From contig MU400508.1 in the NCBI GenBank assembly GCA_022578965.1, positions 186,001-250,000 of the forward strand: a stretch of 64,000 nt of DNA, written 5' to 3'. Origin of the DNA: Xylaria sp. FL1777 (Eukaryota; Ascomycota; Sordariomycetes; Xylariales; Xylariaceae). Of this stretch, positions 38,301 to 50,038 are shown in pieces (positions within the stretch are counted from its first letter, which is position 1; each line of letters opens with the position of its first letter). The translations under genes were made by a program, and so were the position numbers. The notes under the pieces were generated by a model. That model was not told the origin of the DNA. It worked only from the letters and a program-made list of their open reading frames with translations, and ran no database searches.

Positions 38301-41300
38301 GAACGGCCAGTAGTGACACTGCCAAATGAAACGTCACGCCTCCGGCTTAATATGGATAGTGTTATCGCCCACGTAGTTTGAATTAGCGCTAGCATTGAAA
38401 CTCCGGCATCTTGTAGCTGGGACTCGATCAATTTCAGAGATTTATGAGAGGCGTTTACGGATAACGTCCTAGGCATTGTGTCCTTCGTAAATTCTGCACA
38501 TCTCAATGAAACGGGCTGAAACCCAAGAAAAAGTTGTCTCCAGAAATCATCCTGACTTGAACGTGACAAGCGCATTTCCCGAAGAAAAGGCTCTATAGAA
38601 GGCGGATCTGATAGACGCCTGCCATGATACAACGCCTCTATCTCCGACAGTATGATTCGCATCGAAATGCCATCGTACATTGCATGATGACAAACAAATG
38701 AGAGATAGTCTCCGGAATCTGTGGTACGAATTATCGCCAATGTCATAGGGGGGACGTCACAATCTGAGGTGATTGAAGTAGAGGTAATATGTTGGGCAGC
38801 CCGTTCATGTAAAGAAACGCCTTTTGTCTCTAAAACCTGCCATTTAGGAATATAGTTGTCTAGAATTATTTGGACAACCGGATACCTAATGTTGTCGGAG
38901 GTAACAAATAATGTCCGCAATATTTCGTGGCGCCGGACAACATCATTCCAAAGGCCCATCATAACATCATATGGTATACGGAGTTGAAGTAGCATTTGAT
39001 TATAATAAGCGACCCCGTTATCAGCTGCTTCCGATAAAGGGCTTAGCGATGATATCATCATTGCTTCCTGTAATGGAGTGCAAGGAAGTACCTTTACGAC
39101 CGATTTCCCTTTAGCCGTAAAGCGCTTTCGCATCGTTTGTATAAGTTCTCCCGGGAGTAGAGGACTATGAGAAGATGTTGGCTCTCCAGGCTGTTCGAGT
39201 TCATCAATGACGGAAGCTAGCCGACTGATATTTGGATTTTGTAGGAGTAGCGACAAAGGAACTCGCTTTTGCAAGAGTGACTGAAGCTTACGAGCGACAG
39301 GCATGGCGGATATCGAGTCCAGACCAAGCGCGGAGAAAGTTGTCCAGCGACCAATCTTACTCCTATCTTGATTCAAAGAATTCGTGATTATATCAGCAAT
39401 CAACGTCTCTGTTTCAGACCAGTCCGAGTGTAAGTCAGCTTCATCCTCGGTATAGCTATATGAGTCTAAGGCGCTAGTCGAAAGCCCCCAAATGGAGCTC
39501 CGTAATGCGCCTTCATCTACCTTACCGGATGAAGTCAAAGGTAGTGTAGATATGGGAAATATGAACGTAGGGATCATATAGTCCGGCAGTGAAGATTGAA
39601 ATGAGTATCGCAGTGTTCGTACCTGCTCCTTAATTCTGCTTGTGATAGGCAACAGCTGAAAATTGTCAATTTCATTTTCTGGCGGCACATAAAACAGCGC
39701 AAGCTGTTGAAGTTTTGAGTCTTCATGGGCAACAAGGATACTTCTGCAGGTCCGTGTAAGGCCGGCATTCAGAGCGACTGCTTGAATTTCCTGAAGTTCG
39801 ATTCTCAAGCCTCGGAGTTTTACTTGTGTGTCCATTCGTCCAAGGATTATGAGAGAGCCGTCAGGTAGCATACGGCCCAGATCCCCAGATCTGTACAGGC
39901 GGCCGTAATGAGGATGGTTAATGAATCGTACAGCAGTTTCTTTAGGGAGTCTCAAATAACCCGATGCCACTTGGTCACCGCCAAAACACAGTTCACCTAT
40001 ACAACCTACTGGGACGAGGTGCGTAGAGCTCGGATGTAAAACAAAAGTAGAGGTATTTTCGAAAGACCATCCGAGGAAATGTGAAGAGTCGCCGCTAGAA
40101 ACCTTACGGACAGTGCAGATATTAGTCGTCTCAGAAGGGCCATAACCTTTCTCCGTTAGCTACCGGACGACTTTAGGGGGAAGGTTAGTGATAGCGATAT
40201 TTACCTTGGTAAAGATACTGCGACCACCTGTTGAGTACTTCGTCGGTCATCGGCTCGCCAGATGTGACCAGAAACTTGACAGTAGGGACATTGTCCGGAT
40301 TCAATAAGGATGCTACAGTTACAGTCAAGCTCAGATGGGTAATCCTAAATGTTCGTACCGCAAGTTCGAAATCTTCAAACAATGTATCATTCGTAGCTGC
40401 ACATAAGCATATCCCGTTAGCCCAGGCGAAAAATATTTCGAAAACGGAAACATCAAATGCTTGGGAACAGGCTTGTAACATTCTGCTAGTCGGATCAAGC
40501 GGGTAGATACCCGAGAGAATACTGATGTTACTCAAAATGTTTTTGTTAGTGACAGCGACACCTTTGGGCGTACCGGTGGTACCACTGGAGATTGTCAGTA
40601 ATAAAGCGCAAAGAAAAGAGGCTGAGAATAAATCATACCTAGTATAAATAACATATGCAAGATCAGACAGCCCGCTGCGTATACCAATATTGCTGTTTGA
40701 ATAGGATGTGAGAACCACTGCTTCAAGATTGATTACCTTAGGAGATTCTCGGCCAAGTATAAGCGATGATGACATTGTGTCTACAACACATAGACATGGT
40801 TCAGCTTGGTCAAGGATAATCTTCACTCGTTCATATGGTGTGCTAGGAAGAATGGGAAGATATGCACATCCGGTTTTGAGTATACCCAGTATGCTACAGT
40901 AAAGCAGGGGTGATTTATCCATAACAATGGCAATAACACCATTAGAAGTAAGGCCGCATTGTTGAAGGTGGCGAGCAATTTGATTTGCCTTGGAGTTAAG
41001 GTCGTGATATGACAATGATGTTGAATTCATGACTAACGGACCGATTGACGGTGCAAAACACAACGCAGCTGCCGAGGGGTATCGCGATGCGGAGTTCTCT
41101 ACCGTTTCTGGTAAATTAGAATATGTTTCTATAGTCCTTGGGTTGCGATTAAAATGGGACAAGCTCTCGAAAGGGAAACATCGCGGGATGTGCTCAACGA
41201 GAGCGTCGAGATGACTGCTGAAATGGCTAACAAGGCTGCTTAGATGGCGCGTAAAAGCCTCGACTAGAGGCTGCGGAAGCACATCTGTTTGGGACGTCGT

Positions 41301-44300
41301 TTGACAGATGAAGTGGTCCCCACATGGTTGGATCTCGACGACTAGCTTGGCTTCTGTAGCATCGCAATGCCAGGTTTCTTGCACAATGTTGGACTTGTGT
41401 TTGCGGCTAGCAAGCGATTCCTGGTAAGCGAAAATAAGGTCGAATAGCTTTGAGCTGCTCGAGAGACCAGCGGCTTTATTTATTTTAGATAGTGGAATGT
41501 GGCCATGCAGCAGAGTGTCCCGATTGATTGATTGAATGCTCTGGAGTAGCTCGGCAACAGTCCTGTATTTCGAAATGTTGATTCGGAGGGGTAGTGTCGT
41601 CATACAGGGTCCCATAAGCTTGTCTATCCCAGCCGACGGAAGACTTCGGCCTGACGAGACACAACCAATTGTGATATCTTCATTGCCTTGGACCGCAGCC
41701 CATAGCCACGCAAGGCATGCCTGGAAGAGCACTTGAGGTCCCACTAGAACTTTTAGCATAAGATCCTTCAGGTTGCTAGGATGAAGAGGGATCTTCGTCA
41801 CAGCGACAGTTCGCCGTGGCTCAGAAACAGCTATAGTCTTAAAATTCGACGCTGTGGCAGCTCCAATTCCGCGTAGATGTTCGGACCAGAACTCCATTGA
41901 GTCAATACTGTCCACTTCGGCGTTGTCATGAAAGTGCCTCATGACTTGCGAAAATTGAGGCCGCTCGGGTGGCAGCCTACCACTCAGGAGAAGCGATAGG
42001 TCTTCGACGACGAGGTCAATTGTCCACCCATCATAAATCGCATGATGTATCGTTAGGAATATTGTAAAACCTTTTTTGCCTGAGCCCGGAGGTCGAATTT
42101 CTATCCTTATTGGACGAAGGAGGAATAATTCAATGTCTTTTATTCCGTGCGTGATATTGCTTCTATCCACATCATAATGGAATTGTGCATCATCTAGCCG
42201 ATTCCAAATCACCTGGCATAGTTGGTTTTCTACGAAGGTAAAACCAGTTCGGAGAATTTCATTGTATTCTGCCAGCTTTCTAAGGCTCGACTGTAGTACA
42301 GCTAGCGTGACGTGTGGAAAAACCTCAAGTTCGATTTGATTGATGTACAATTGAGCACCCTTGAGAGTCTCAGCGATCATTGATTGTTGCAAAGGCGTAG
42401 GTCTTTCTAGACGATCGATCTCTTGAATTCGATCCCCTAGTACAGGCTCTAGTTTCACTTTGTCCAAATAAGGACCAAAGGATTGCTGGTGTGTTGACTG
42501 ATGTTCTGAATCCGAAACAGCCGTTGGCGTCACGACATTTCCTACTCTTTGTCGAAGTCCTCGGGGTGTTTTAGAATTCAAAATATCAACTGGGGTGATA
42601 AATATGCCACCTTCTCTCAAAGTAGAAGCGTACTCGATAGCGGTTAATGAATCTAACTTTGCGGCGGAAAACTCCGTTAGCGGGCCAATTCTTTCCCCGA
42701 GAATAGTGGTAGCCACTTCACAGAGAAGACGTTCTTGATCATCGATGGCTAGTTCGTTCCCGGCAGCATTCATGGTCCGGGTACTGTAGTCATAGACCAG
42801 TCGCTTTCTGTCAACCTTGCCGGATGGCAATTGAGGGAGTTGTTTCATGACTACGATATCTGTCGGTATCATGAAGGCTGGCAACCAAGACTGACATTGA
42901 GCCCAAAGTTGTGTATTCGAATCGGAAGCTTGCTCCATGGCAGCAAATGCAACTAAAACGTTCGACACCACCACTGCAACGGCACTATGACACCCTGGCG
43001 TTCGTAACAGGGCTTGCTCAACTTCACCCAGTTCAAGTCTTTGGCCATTAAGCTTCACCTGGCTCTCGTCAATTCTGCCTAGACACTCCATAGTTCCGTC
43101 CGGCCGGATTTTTGCCTTGTCCCCGGTTCTGTATACTCGTCCCCATGGCGTGTTCACGAACGAATTCGCAGTTTGTTGGGGCCTGTTTAAGTAATAGGTA
43201 GCTAGCTGTAGCCCTCCGAGAGCAAGCTCTCCAATCTCTCCTACGGGAAGAATATCGAATTGATCACCCACATGGTTGTCAGTTGATATGCGGATGATAA
43301 ATGCCGAAACAGTATTAAAGGGTACACCTATTGTGCCCCTATCTGATGTGGCTGCAAACGCTGCCTGAACCGTGCTGGTGAGCTGTGAGCTAAGTTCCAT
43401 GGGTCTTTCATTAAAAGTAAACCTCACCAGTGAATCGCGGCCTCTGTAGGACCATACATGCCCCATAGGATGCTTCCCTTGTGTTCGTCGCCACCGAATT
43501 CTTGAATAACGGGCTCAGTGAGCATTTCCCCAATGGTTAAGAGAAGTCGTAAACTTGGTGCCCGCGAACGTTTCCTCAGCAGACTGCCAGCTACAGACGG
43601 CGTTAATTCGCATGCATCAACTTCCATACTACTCAAGATCCCAGTGAGGTTGGTCAACATCTCTGCACGATTACAGCCTACCAATGTCGCGCCTCGGAAA
43701 AGGGGGAAGAAAATTTCAAATACAGACACGTCGAATGTCGGGGCTGCAAACTGGAGAAACCTCGAGAAGGGAGGTATATGTCGATCGTGAGCTAGAATAG
43801 ACTGGGTTGCAGCTAGGTGAGAGACGGCAACACCCTTGGGGGTGCCCGTCGACCCCGAAGTGTACATAACATATGCGAGGTCTTCAGGTTTTAGCTCTTG
43901 GGGACTAATAAAATGGGTTTCCTCATTTTCCAGGTCGTCCAGAATATCATCGATGAGTATGGTCCTGTAAGTTGTGTCGCCCGCGGGAAGTTTGGAGGCA
44001 AGCTCTCGGCTCACCAGCACAATTTTGGCTTTTACATCGTCGAGAATAAAGCTCACCCTATCAGGTGGAGCATCGGTATTCAGCGGGCAAAAGGCACCCC
44101 CAACCTTGAGTGCAGCTAGTATGGCAACATAGAGCTGAGGAGACTGAGGGGAGAGAATTGGGATAATCAGAGGGTTTTGAGTCTCGTACACAGCAGCGGG
44201 TAGCGGCGGCAATGATCTCAAAATGCACGATATGCTAGAAGCCAGTGCGAGGGATGCTACATGCACACGGCGATAGGAGAGGACAATGCGTCGGCCATTT

Positions 44301-44458
44301 TCAGACAGGAAGTCGATGGCAGGGGACACAGCATCATTAGCCGCCGGTTGGACAAGCTCATGGAGGAAACGCGGGCCAGGGAGCCTTGTCGGGTTGGCAT
44401 TCAGGATGGAGAGACCATCGGTAAGCAGGGGTCCGGGGTGGCCAAGAGACATGGCCAT
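29317..44458 (-). CDS. sidC: Ferrichrome-type siderophore nonribosomal peptide synthetase (SidC/NPS2 family)
   Basis: Six exons (44458-43428, 43374-40639, 40584-40205, 40146-37895, 37804-29510, 29451-29317) encode about 4942 residues. Reading order of domains: A1 (TSGSTGTPKG about 210, LPSGKVDRKR about 530), T1 (LDSL about 585), C1 (HHAIYDG about 790), A2 (1095-1600, TSGTTGTPKG across the exon 2/3 junction), T2 (GLDS about 1657), C2 (HHAMYDG about 1870), T3 (GLDS about 2229), C3 (HHALYDA about 2440), A3 (2740-3250), T4 (GIDS about 3309), C4 (FHGVYDA about 3520), T5 (GLDS about 3868), C5 (AHSLYDG about 4078), T6 (GLDS about 4427), C6 (HHALYDG about 4632). Three A domains, iterative T-C repeats and a terminal C domain are the hallmark of synthetases that build cyclic hexapeptide ferrichromes from three small amino acids and three N5-acyl-N5-hydroxyornithines. 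Start is an ATG pair (44458, or 44452) before GLSILN. The intron at 40204-40147 is chosen because it restores YGPSETTN. Confidence 0.95.
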
Positions 44459-45735
44459 GAGACAGAGGCACAGAAATGCCGTCACCTCACAGCAGGTTGG
44501 GCGGCGACAAGGCTATAGAAAATGTCAGGAAATTGACGCGACATCAGTATACAGCATCGTATTGGGGGGTGGTAAAATGACAGGGTTGATGGAGATAAAT
44601 TCAAAAATAGAACGCCTTGAAGCTAACCCACCTAGATGCTCCAGGCATGGACAATGGCGTATACACGAGCCAATGTGAGTAACGGGCAATGGTGTATCTT
44701 GGTAGATAGAGCGATTTAAAGGAGGAGGGGAAAGCAGGAGATGATGAGTATTCAGGTTACCTATTGAGGTAGTTACCTACGTAAGTACCTTGAAAGTATA
44801 CGACCTATTTAAGTAGACATCGTGGCGCGCTAGCCAGCAGGGTTCAATATGTAATTTTACAGTTACATGTACTACGTAATGTACTTCTAAAACTACAAAT
44901 TGTGAAATAAATTGTTACATAATGCCAAAACATTGGACTCCAATATTTATTTATTTTTTTTAAAAAAAAAATACCCTATAAGCATTTCACATTCCTTGAC
45001 AAGAATAAGAAGCTAGAATTTGTTGGCTTTTATAATGAAAAAGGTGATAAGGAATTCGGGATGTTTGTATTACACAGAAAAAGGTCCAGACACTGCAGCT
45101 GCCGCCGGCTGCTAGATTATAGCTGCATGCACTCAGTTGCTTTCAAGTCAAAATAATAGAAACTGGTTCTTTAATATGTATGATCTCCTTAGCTCGTTAT
45201 GGTAACTTTGCTATTGAGCAAGGGGCTTGGAGTGCCTAGGTATGGCAATGTGGTTTACCTTTGTCCTTTGCCTAGTAATACACATCTACCCAGGCCTCAG
45301 TGATATAGGTAGTAAGTACATGTAGTGAACTCCAATATCCTACCTAGTCTCCTATGAAAGCGGAGTAGTACAATTCAATAACTTGTACACTAATATTCGT
45401 AGGGTAGTACGATGGTCACGTAGATACTGAAGTCACGTACGCACGCTGGATGATGTGCACAAGCTATGTACCTAGGCAGGTACCTTTCAGCCAGACAGAT
45501 TAATGTACAGAGTTGGATGAACAAGACTATTGTTCTATATACGAAGAGGTGGGGGAAGGGGTTATTGAGCTGTCAAGCGGGTTACAGTCGATTCCTGACA
45601 GCGCTATTATATTCGTTCGTTAGCCCATTTAGGTGATGCTTGGAGAACGAATATATACCTAAGTAGTCTAGGCAGGGCCAGACATACTTTTCTATCAACA
45701 TTTTGTTTGAGATATTTTCCGGAAGCTCTGCTTCC

Positions 45736-46335
45736 ATGACAGCTAATATCACTTTTGCTCCTCTTTATACAGTACCTATAATAGGAAACGACTTCAACGA
45801 AATTAATCTGTCGTATTATTCTGCCCAGCTACGCGAAAAACCTGTATAGGACAGTAGAGCATATGAATATATAGACTCCCTGTAGCTTTTTGGTAGCGTT
45901 ATATTCCGGCCGAGTACTATACTAAACCCATTTATCTATGCTGACGAGAATAAAACGGTTAGCACATTATTAATACTAGAAGAACAGATGTGCAAGTTTC
46001 AGGGGTTCTTTGTGACCTGGGATGAAATACGCACCTAGCATGCAGGACATAAGTCCCACTCATTTATGACTCCGAATCGGCTGTGGGTACCTATTCATCG
46101 CTCGAGATATCATGCATCAGCCAGTACTAGCACTGTAGAATTCCTTGTGCCACAGACTTGTCGTCTAGATTTCCTCTTCTCACTCCCAACGACCTTCCTC
46201 CTTGAAGAGACCGCTCCGATAGTTGCAGAAGACCCTGGCCAGAGTTCGGCACATCCTAACGTAGTGCCTGGTGTCATCCCAAGAAATATGGTTCCATCCG
46301 AGGCCCCGGCTGGATCTTATCTGATCATCAGATAA
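45736..46335 (+). pseudogene. Possible decayed ORF interrupted by three TAG codons
   Basis: One frame is open from the ATG at 45736 (MTANITFAPLYTVPIIG) to a TAA at 46333, 200 codons, except for three in-frame stops. All three are TAG (after ...LREKPV, after ...YEYIDSL and after ...WDEIRT). TAG from CAG is the change expected from repeat-induced or deamination-type C-to-T mutation. The segments between stops have balanced composition but match no family I know. A chance open frame is still possible. Confidence 0.2.
46317..46335. promoter_or_regulatory. Palindromic pair of GATA iron-repressor (SreA/SRE-type) sites
   Basis: TTATCTGATCATCAGATAA is a perfect 19-bp palindrome made of two ATCAGATAA sites facing each other across one base. 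ATCWGATAA is the site established for the iron-responsive GATA repressors SREA/SreA that shut off siderophore genes in iron-replete fungi. It lies near the middle of the interval, about 1.9 kb from the sidC ATG and 2.0 kb from the sidA ATG. Confidence 0.7.
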
Positions 46336-46401
46336 AATTTTCACTGTCAAATCGACAGATTAATATGGAGTACATCGACAAGGGTCGGGAAGTAGCGTAA
46401 G

Positions 46402-46410
46402 ATCTGATAA
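46402..46410 (+). promoter_or_regulatory. GATA iron-repressor site ATCTGATAA
   Basis: An exact match to ATCWGATAA with W = T, 67 bases to the right of the palindromic pair. Sites closely spaced within about 100 bases are typical of functional SreA targets. Confidence 0.6.
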
Positions 46411-47266
46411 CCTGTAAGCCGAAATTAAGCTCTCTTTTTAGCTTGTACTAGGTAAGTAGACCCTCCTCAGGTTAGGCCGTTTTTTCCCGCCACACCTTAA
46501 GTCGTCTTATTAGGAGACCGACACCAACTGCTTTGTTGTGAGTCCGTGTGGTCTTCTCTCTCGAACCGATAACGAGGGGTGTTTACTACGCTAGGTAGAT
46601 GCCTACTTCAGGTAGGTATGACGTGGGAGGACTCACATCGAACTCCTACCAGAGCATATACTACCCAAAGTTAGGTACCTAAGTATGTAAGTACTGTCAG
46701 TAGCGTGCTCTTCACGTGGGATAGTGATATCTACCTACCTATTCCGAACCACTATAGTCCAGCCCCACTTGGTCTTCAATTTCTATTACAATTCCATTCT
46801 CGAGATGAAGGCCTTCCTACGAGAATCGAGGGGTTGAGCCGCAAACCCTTCTTCGCAATACCCGCTCGCCCAGCGGCCATTTTGTGAAGTCAGTCCCCGA
46901 GCCTGGCACACAGAAATAACCCATTGCAACGCGCAAAGTGGATGATATAGGTAGGTGTAAGTTGGTCAGCAAAATTCTACCCCTGAGTGACTCTGTCTTG
47001 AGTACAGTATGCGCCTCAGCTCGGCTACGAGAGTGGGCGCGTTGTTGACTCTCCCAGTGGTTTCCCTTACACTAGCGCTCCTGATCTAATGAGAGTCCTT
47101 CCACCCGTGGGGGCGGTCTGACGCGAGTGACGATGGATGCGCGATTTGCTTGAGATGGTGGAGCTAATGGCAGAATTGGGTGATGAAAACTGAATGCCAC
47201 CAATAATACTCCCAAACCGCGCCATCGTCACTACGGCAACTTAAGTTAGCTCCATGCGGGCTCATC

Positions 47267-47275
47267 TTATCTGAT
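47267..47275 (-). promoter_or_regulatory. GATA iron-repressor site ATCAGATAA
   Basis: TTATCTGAT on the plus strand is ATCAGATAA on the minus strand, an exact consensus match about 1.03 kb upstream of the sidA ATG. Another GATA core follows at 47280 (GATGATAA). Confidence 0.6.
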
Positions 47276-47439
47276 CCGATGATAATGCCGATGTCGCCCC
47301 CAGCCCTGGACACGCCCGTCTTGGCTGCATCATAGTGACCGCGCTATGCATCGTCTTTACGAGTAGCTACGTCTTCTCCTTTTTCCCTTTTTTCTCGACC
47401 CAGGTCAATTCGCTCACAAACGCCCCAAAGTGCTGGCAG

Positions 47440-47448
47440 TTATCTGAT
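47440..47448 (-). promoter_or_regulatory. GATA iron-repressor site ATCAGATAA
   Basis: A fourth location with an exact match on the minus strand, about 860 bases upstream of the sidA ATG and 165 bases from the preceding site. Confidence 0.6.
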
Positions 47449-48147
47449 AGACTGTCAACGAGGAAGTAACGAGATAGTAAAGAATCATCTGCATACAAGG
47501 TGGCCAAGTAGAATGATAAAAAGATGATCCGCCTCCTCAAATTTGGCCATCAGCTTATGCACCGAAGTTGTGGTCTATACACGGTGACGACCACACCCAC
47601 CTAGGAACATGCGTTCTCTTGTTAAAGTGGGTAGATCGCTTGCCTACTGTATGAGCTAGTTACTATGAAGGATGGATTTCCGTTCCTAAGACGTCTATTC
47701 ATCCTGTCGCTTAACGTGCCGCTTGCGAGATGTAATGCGCCACTCCGGCTAACCTCGTCGCTCTTGACTCTTTTTTGTTCCCTTCCTGGCACCAGAACAA
47801 GTTCCGGGATACATGCTACAGATCTGTAGGAGACCAGCCTGTTCGCTCTCCACCCGACTGACCTCGCTATACCCAAGTCTCACCCCTGAGGCTTTCCCGG
47901 CTGGTACTAGACTGCACTACAGACTGGAGGAGTACATGTAGGTAGCAATGGAATATGGGTCTTCCAGCTGTCTTCGGAGTATATTAAGATTGACCTTGAC
48001 CGACCAGCAAATTCGATGTCCTGGCAGGTCTTCCACTTCTTTGGCTTTCCACGTGCAAATCTGGTATGTCGCCTCACTTTCCTGCCGTATCACGTACCAC
48101 GGATCAACAAGATCTTACCTATCCGGTATCTAACTTGATGATCTCCC

Positions 48148-48152
48148 CCAAT
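48148..48152 (+). promoter_or_regulatory. CCAAT box upstream of sidA
   Basis: CCAAT lies about 155 bases before the sidA ATG. The CCAAT-binding complex and HapX regulate iron genes in ascomycetes, so the position is suggestive; a pentamer alone is weak evidence. Confidence 0.3.
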
Positions 48153-48305
48153 CAACCCAGCGTCATTATAATGCTATGCCTAGATATATAGATCACGTTT
48201 TCATCGCCTAGTATACTAACTGACATGGAATACCAGTAACACATAGCCGACCTCCAATCTACACCAGAAACATAACAAAACGCAATAATAGTAGCGTTCG
48301 GCACC

Positions 48306-50038
48306 ATGGCACCTCACAGCCTTGCAGACGACGATCACGCTGTCTCTAATAACGAGCGAAGCAACTCTGGTCAGAACTTTGTGGACAAACCCATCGTAAA
48401 CGGCGCGCGGCGAAGCATCGCCTCCAAACTAAAGCCAACACCATCCACCGAAGTCCATGATCTCATATGTATCGGTTTTGGTCCAGCTAGTCTTGCTGTT
48501 GCTGTGGCTCTTCACGATTCGATCGAGGCGGGAAAGCTGCCAGGGACTGATGTCTTATCTTCACCAAAAGTTCTCTTTCTGGAGAAGCAACAGCAATTCG
48601 CCTGGCATGCCGGCATGCTTTTACCGGGGGCCAAGATGCAGATCTCCTTCATCAAAGACATGGCATCCTTGAGAGATCCCACCTCCAAGTTTACCTTCTT
48701 AAACTATTTACACCAGAATGGGAGACTAGTCGAGTTCACCAACCTGAGCACATTCCTTCCCGCACGGGTCGAATATGAAGATTATCTTCGCTGGTGCGCT
48801 AGCTCTTTCGATGACGTCGTGCGATATGGCAGTGAGGTCATCTCCGTTTCACCTCAGCGGACGGCCTCCGAACCAGTCTCGAAATTCAGTGTCACTTCAA
48901 GAAATGTTAAAACGGGAACTTTAGTAACGCACATAGCCAAGAACGTCCTGTTCGCCATTGGCGGACAACCATCGATTCCTCAGTGCCTACCTTCCAGTCA
49001 TCCCAAAGTCATCCATTCTTCCCAATATGCACACCTAGTCCCTCAGATATTGCACCAACGAGACGCTCCATATCGCGTAGCTATTGTTGGTGCTGGACAG
49101 AGTGCAGCAGAAATATTCAATAACATACAGAGTTTATATCCCAACTCGCGGACTGCACTGATAATGCGCTCTGAGTTTCTCAAGCCTAGTGATGATTCTC
49201 CATTGTGAGTGCGATTCCACACCTAAGAACTAGTCCTATCATCGACATCTCAAAAATTAGATCGAAATTCACATGAAATTACCGCTAATGATTTGATTAA
49301 CAGTGTAAACTCAATTTTCAACCCTTCCTACGTCGACGAGCTATTCTCAAGGTCGAGCGAGTCTCGCCGATCTCTCTTAGACGACGCTAGGAGCACGAAC
49401 TACGGAGTGGTCCGATTAGAGCTGATCGAGCACTTGTATGAGCGCATGTATGATCAGCAGCGGGATCTGGGAAGGGATAGCAGGAAATGGCCTCACCGCA
49501 TCTTGGGATCGACCAACATCGTAGGAGCTCAACCCGACGGTGATAAAATAAGGTTGACGGTGCGGCCTATCAGCAAAGCGAATGATCACCAAGACGGTGT
49601 CTATAAAAAGTCGGACACCGATGAAATCCTCGACTGCGATCTAATCATCGCCGCGACAGGTTACCAGAGACAAGCTCATCTGACCATGATGGAAGATGTC
49701 GCCGACCTCCTTCCCGAAAGCCCTGAGCCAACCAACGGGGTGGAACTAGCGGGATCGCAACGCAAAAACTACGATGCCACAGTCAGGGGTCGCCCTGTCA
49801 ATGTCGGTCGGGACTACGGCCTCCAATTTGCCCCAGAGAAGGTTTCACAGGGCTCTGGTATCTGGCTGCAAGGGTGCTGCGAAGGAACTCATGGTGTAAG
49901 TTAATCTGCATTACCTCATTATCATTATGACAGAATCTAACGAGAGGCGTGTAGCTGAGTGATACATTGTTATCTATCCTGGCTGTTCGATCACAAGAAA
50001 TTGTTGATTCGGTGTTTGGAAGTCACGAGAAGAAATGA
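48306..50038 (+). CDS. sidA: L-ornithine N5-monooxygenase (SidA family)
   Basis: Three exons (48306-49204, 49304-49895, 49955-50038) encode 524 residues, a usual size. It catalyses the first committed step of hydroxamate siderophore synthesis: FAD- and NADPH-dependent N5-hydroxylation of L-ornithine. FAD site: [16 protein letters not shown] with GFGPAS at 57-62. Substrate-side segment: [22 protein letters not shown] and the conserved [24 protein letters not shown] site: [14 protein letters not shown] with GAGQSA near 261-266. The NYGVV motif lies near 333 and the C-terminal ATGY motif near 418-421. The last exon completes [16 protein letters not shown] and ends in HEKK, so there is no obvious peroxisomal targeting tripeptide. 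It is divergent from the NRPS that uses its product, with shared GATA-type sites. Start is the first ATG in a good context (CACCATGG). Confidence 0.96.

Larger units (their letters stand above)
44459..48305. other. Divergent sidC-sidA intergenic region, 3.85 kb
   Basis: The NRPS starts leftward at 44458 and the monooxygenase rightward at 48306, so this interval carries both promoters. It contains five ATCWGATAA sites (listed separately), AGGTACCT palindromes near 45470-45485 and 46590-46685, a T8-A10 tract at 44954-44971 and a degenerate frame at 45736-46335. The remaining small ORFs (46705-46887, 47622-47876, 47948-48133) show no motif. Confidence 0.7.

Noticed and set aside
40585..40638. 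An insertion of 18 residues in the A2 core motif of the synthetase
   Set aside because: It is a 54-bp intron (GTATGA...CCAG) that happens to stay in frame; removing it gives YTSGTTGTPKG.
37805..43466. Apparent splitting of the siderophore synthetase into several separate genes
   Set aside because: The gaps are all 53-90 bp introns with matching phases, and the joined sequence gives continuous domains.
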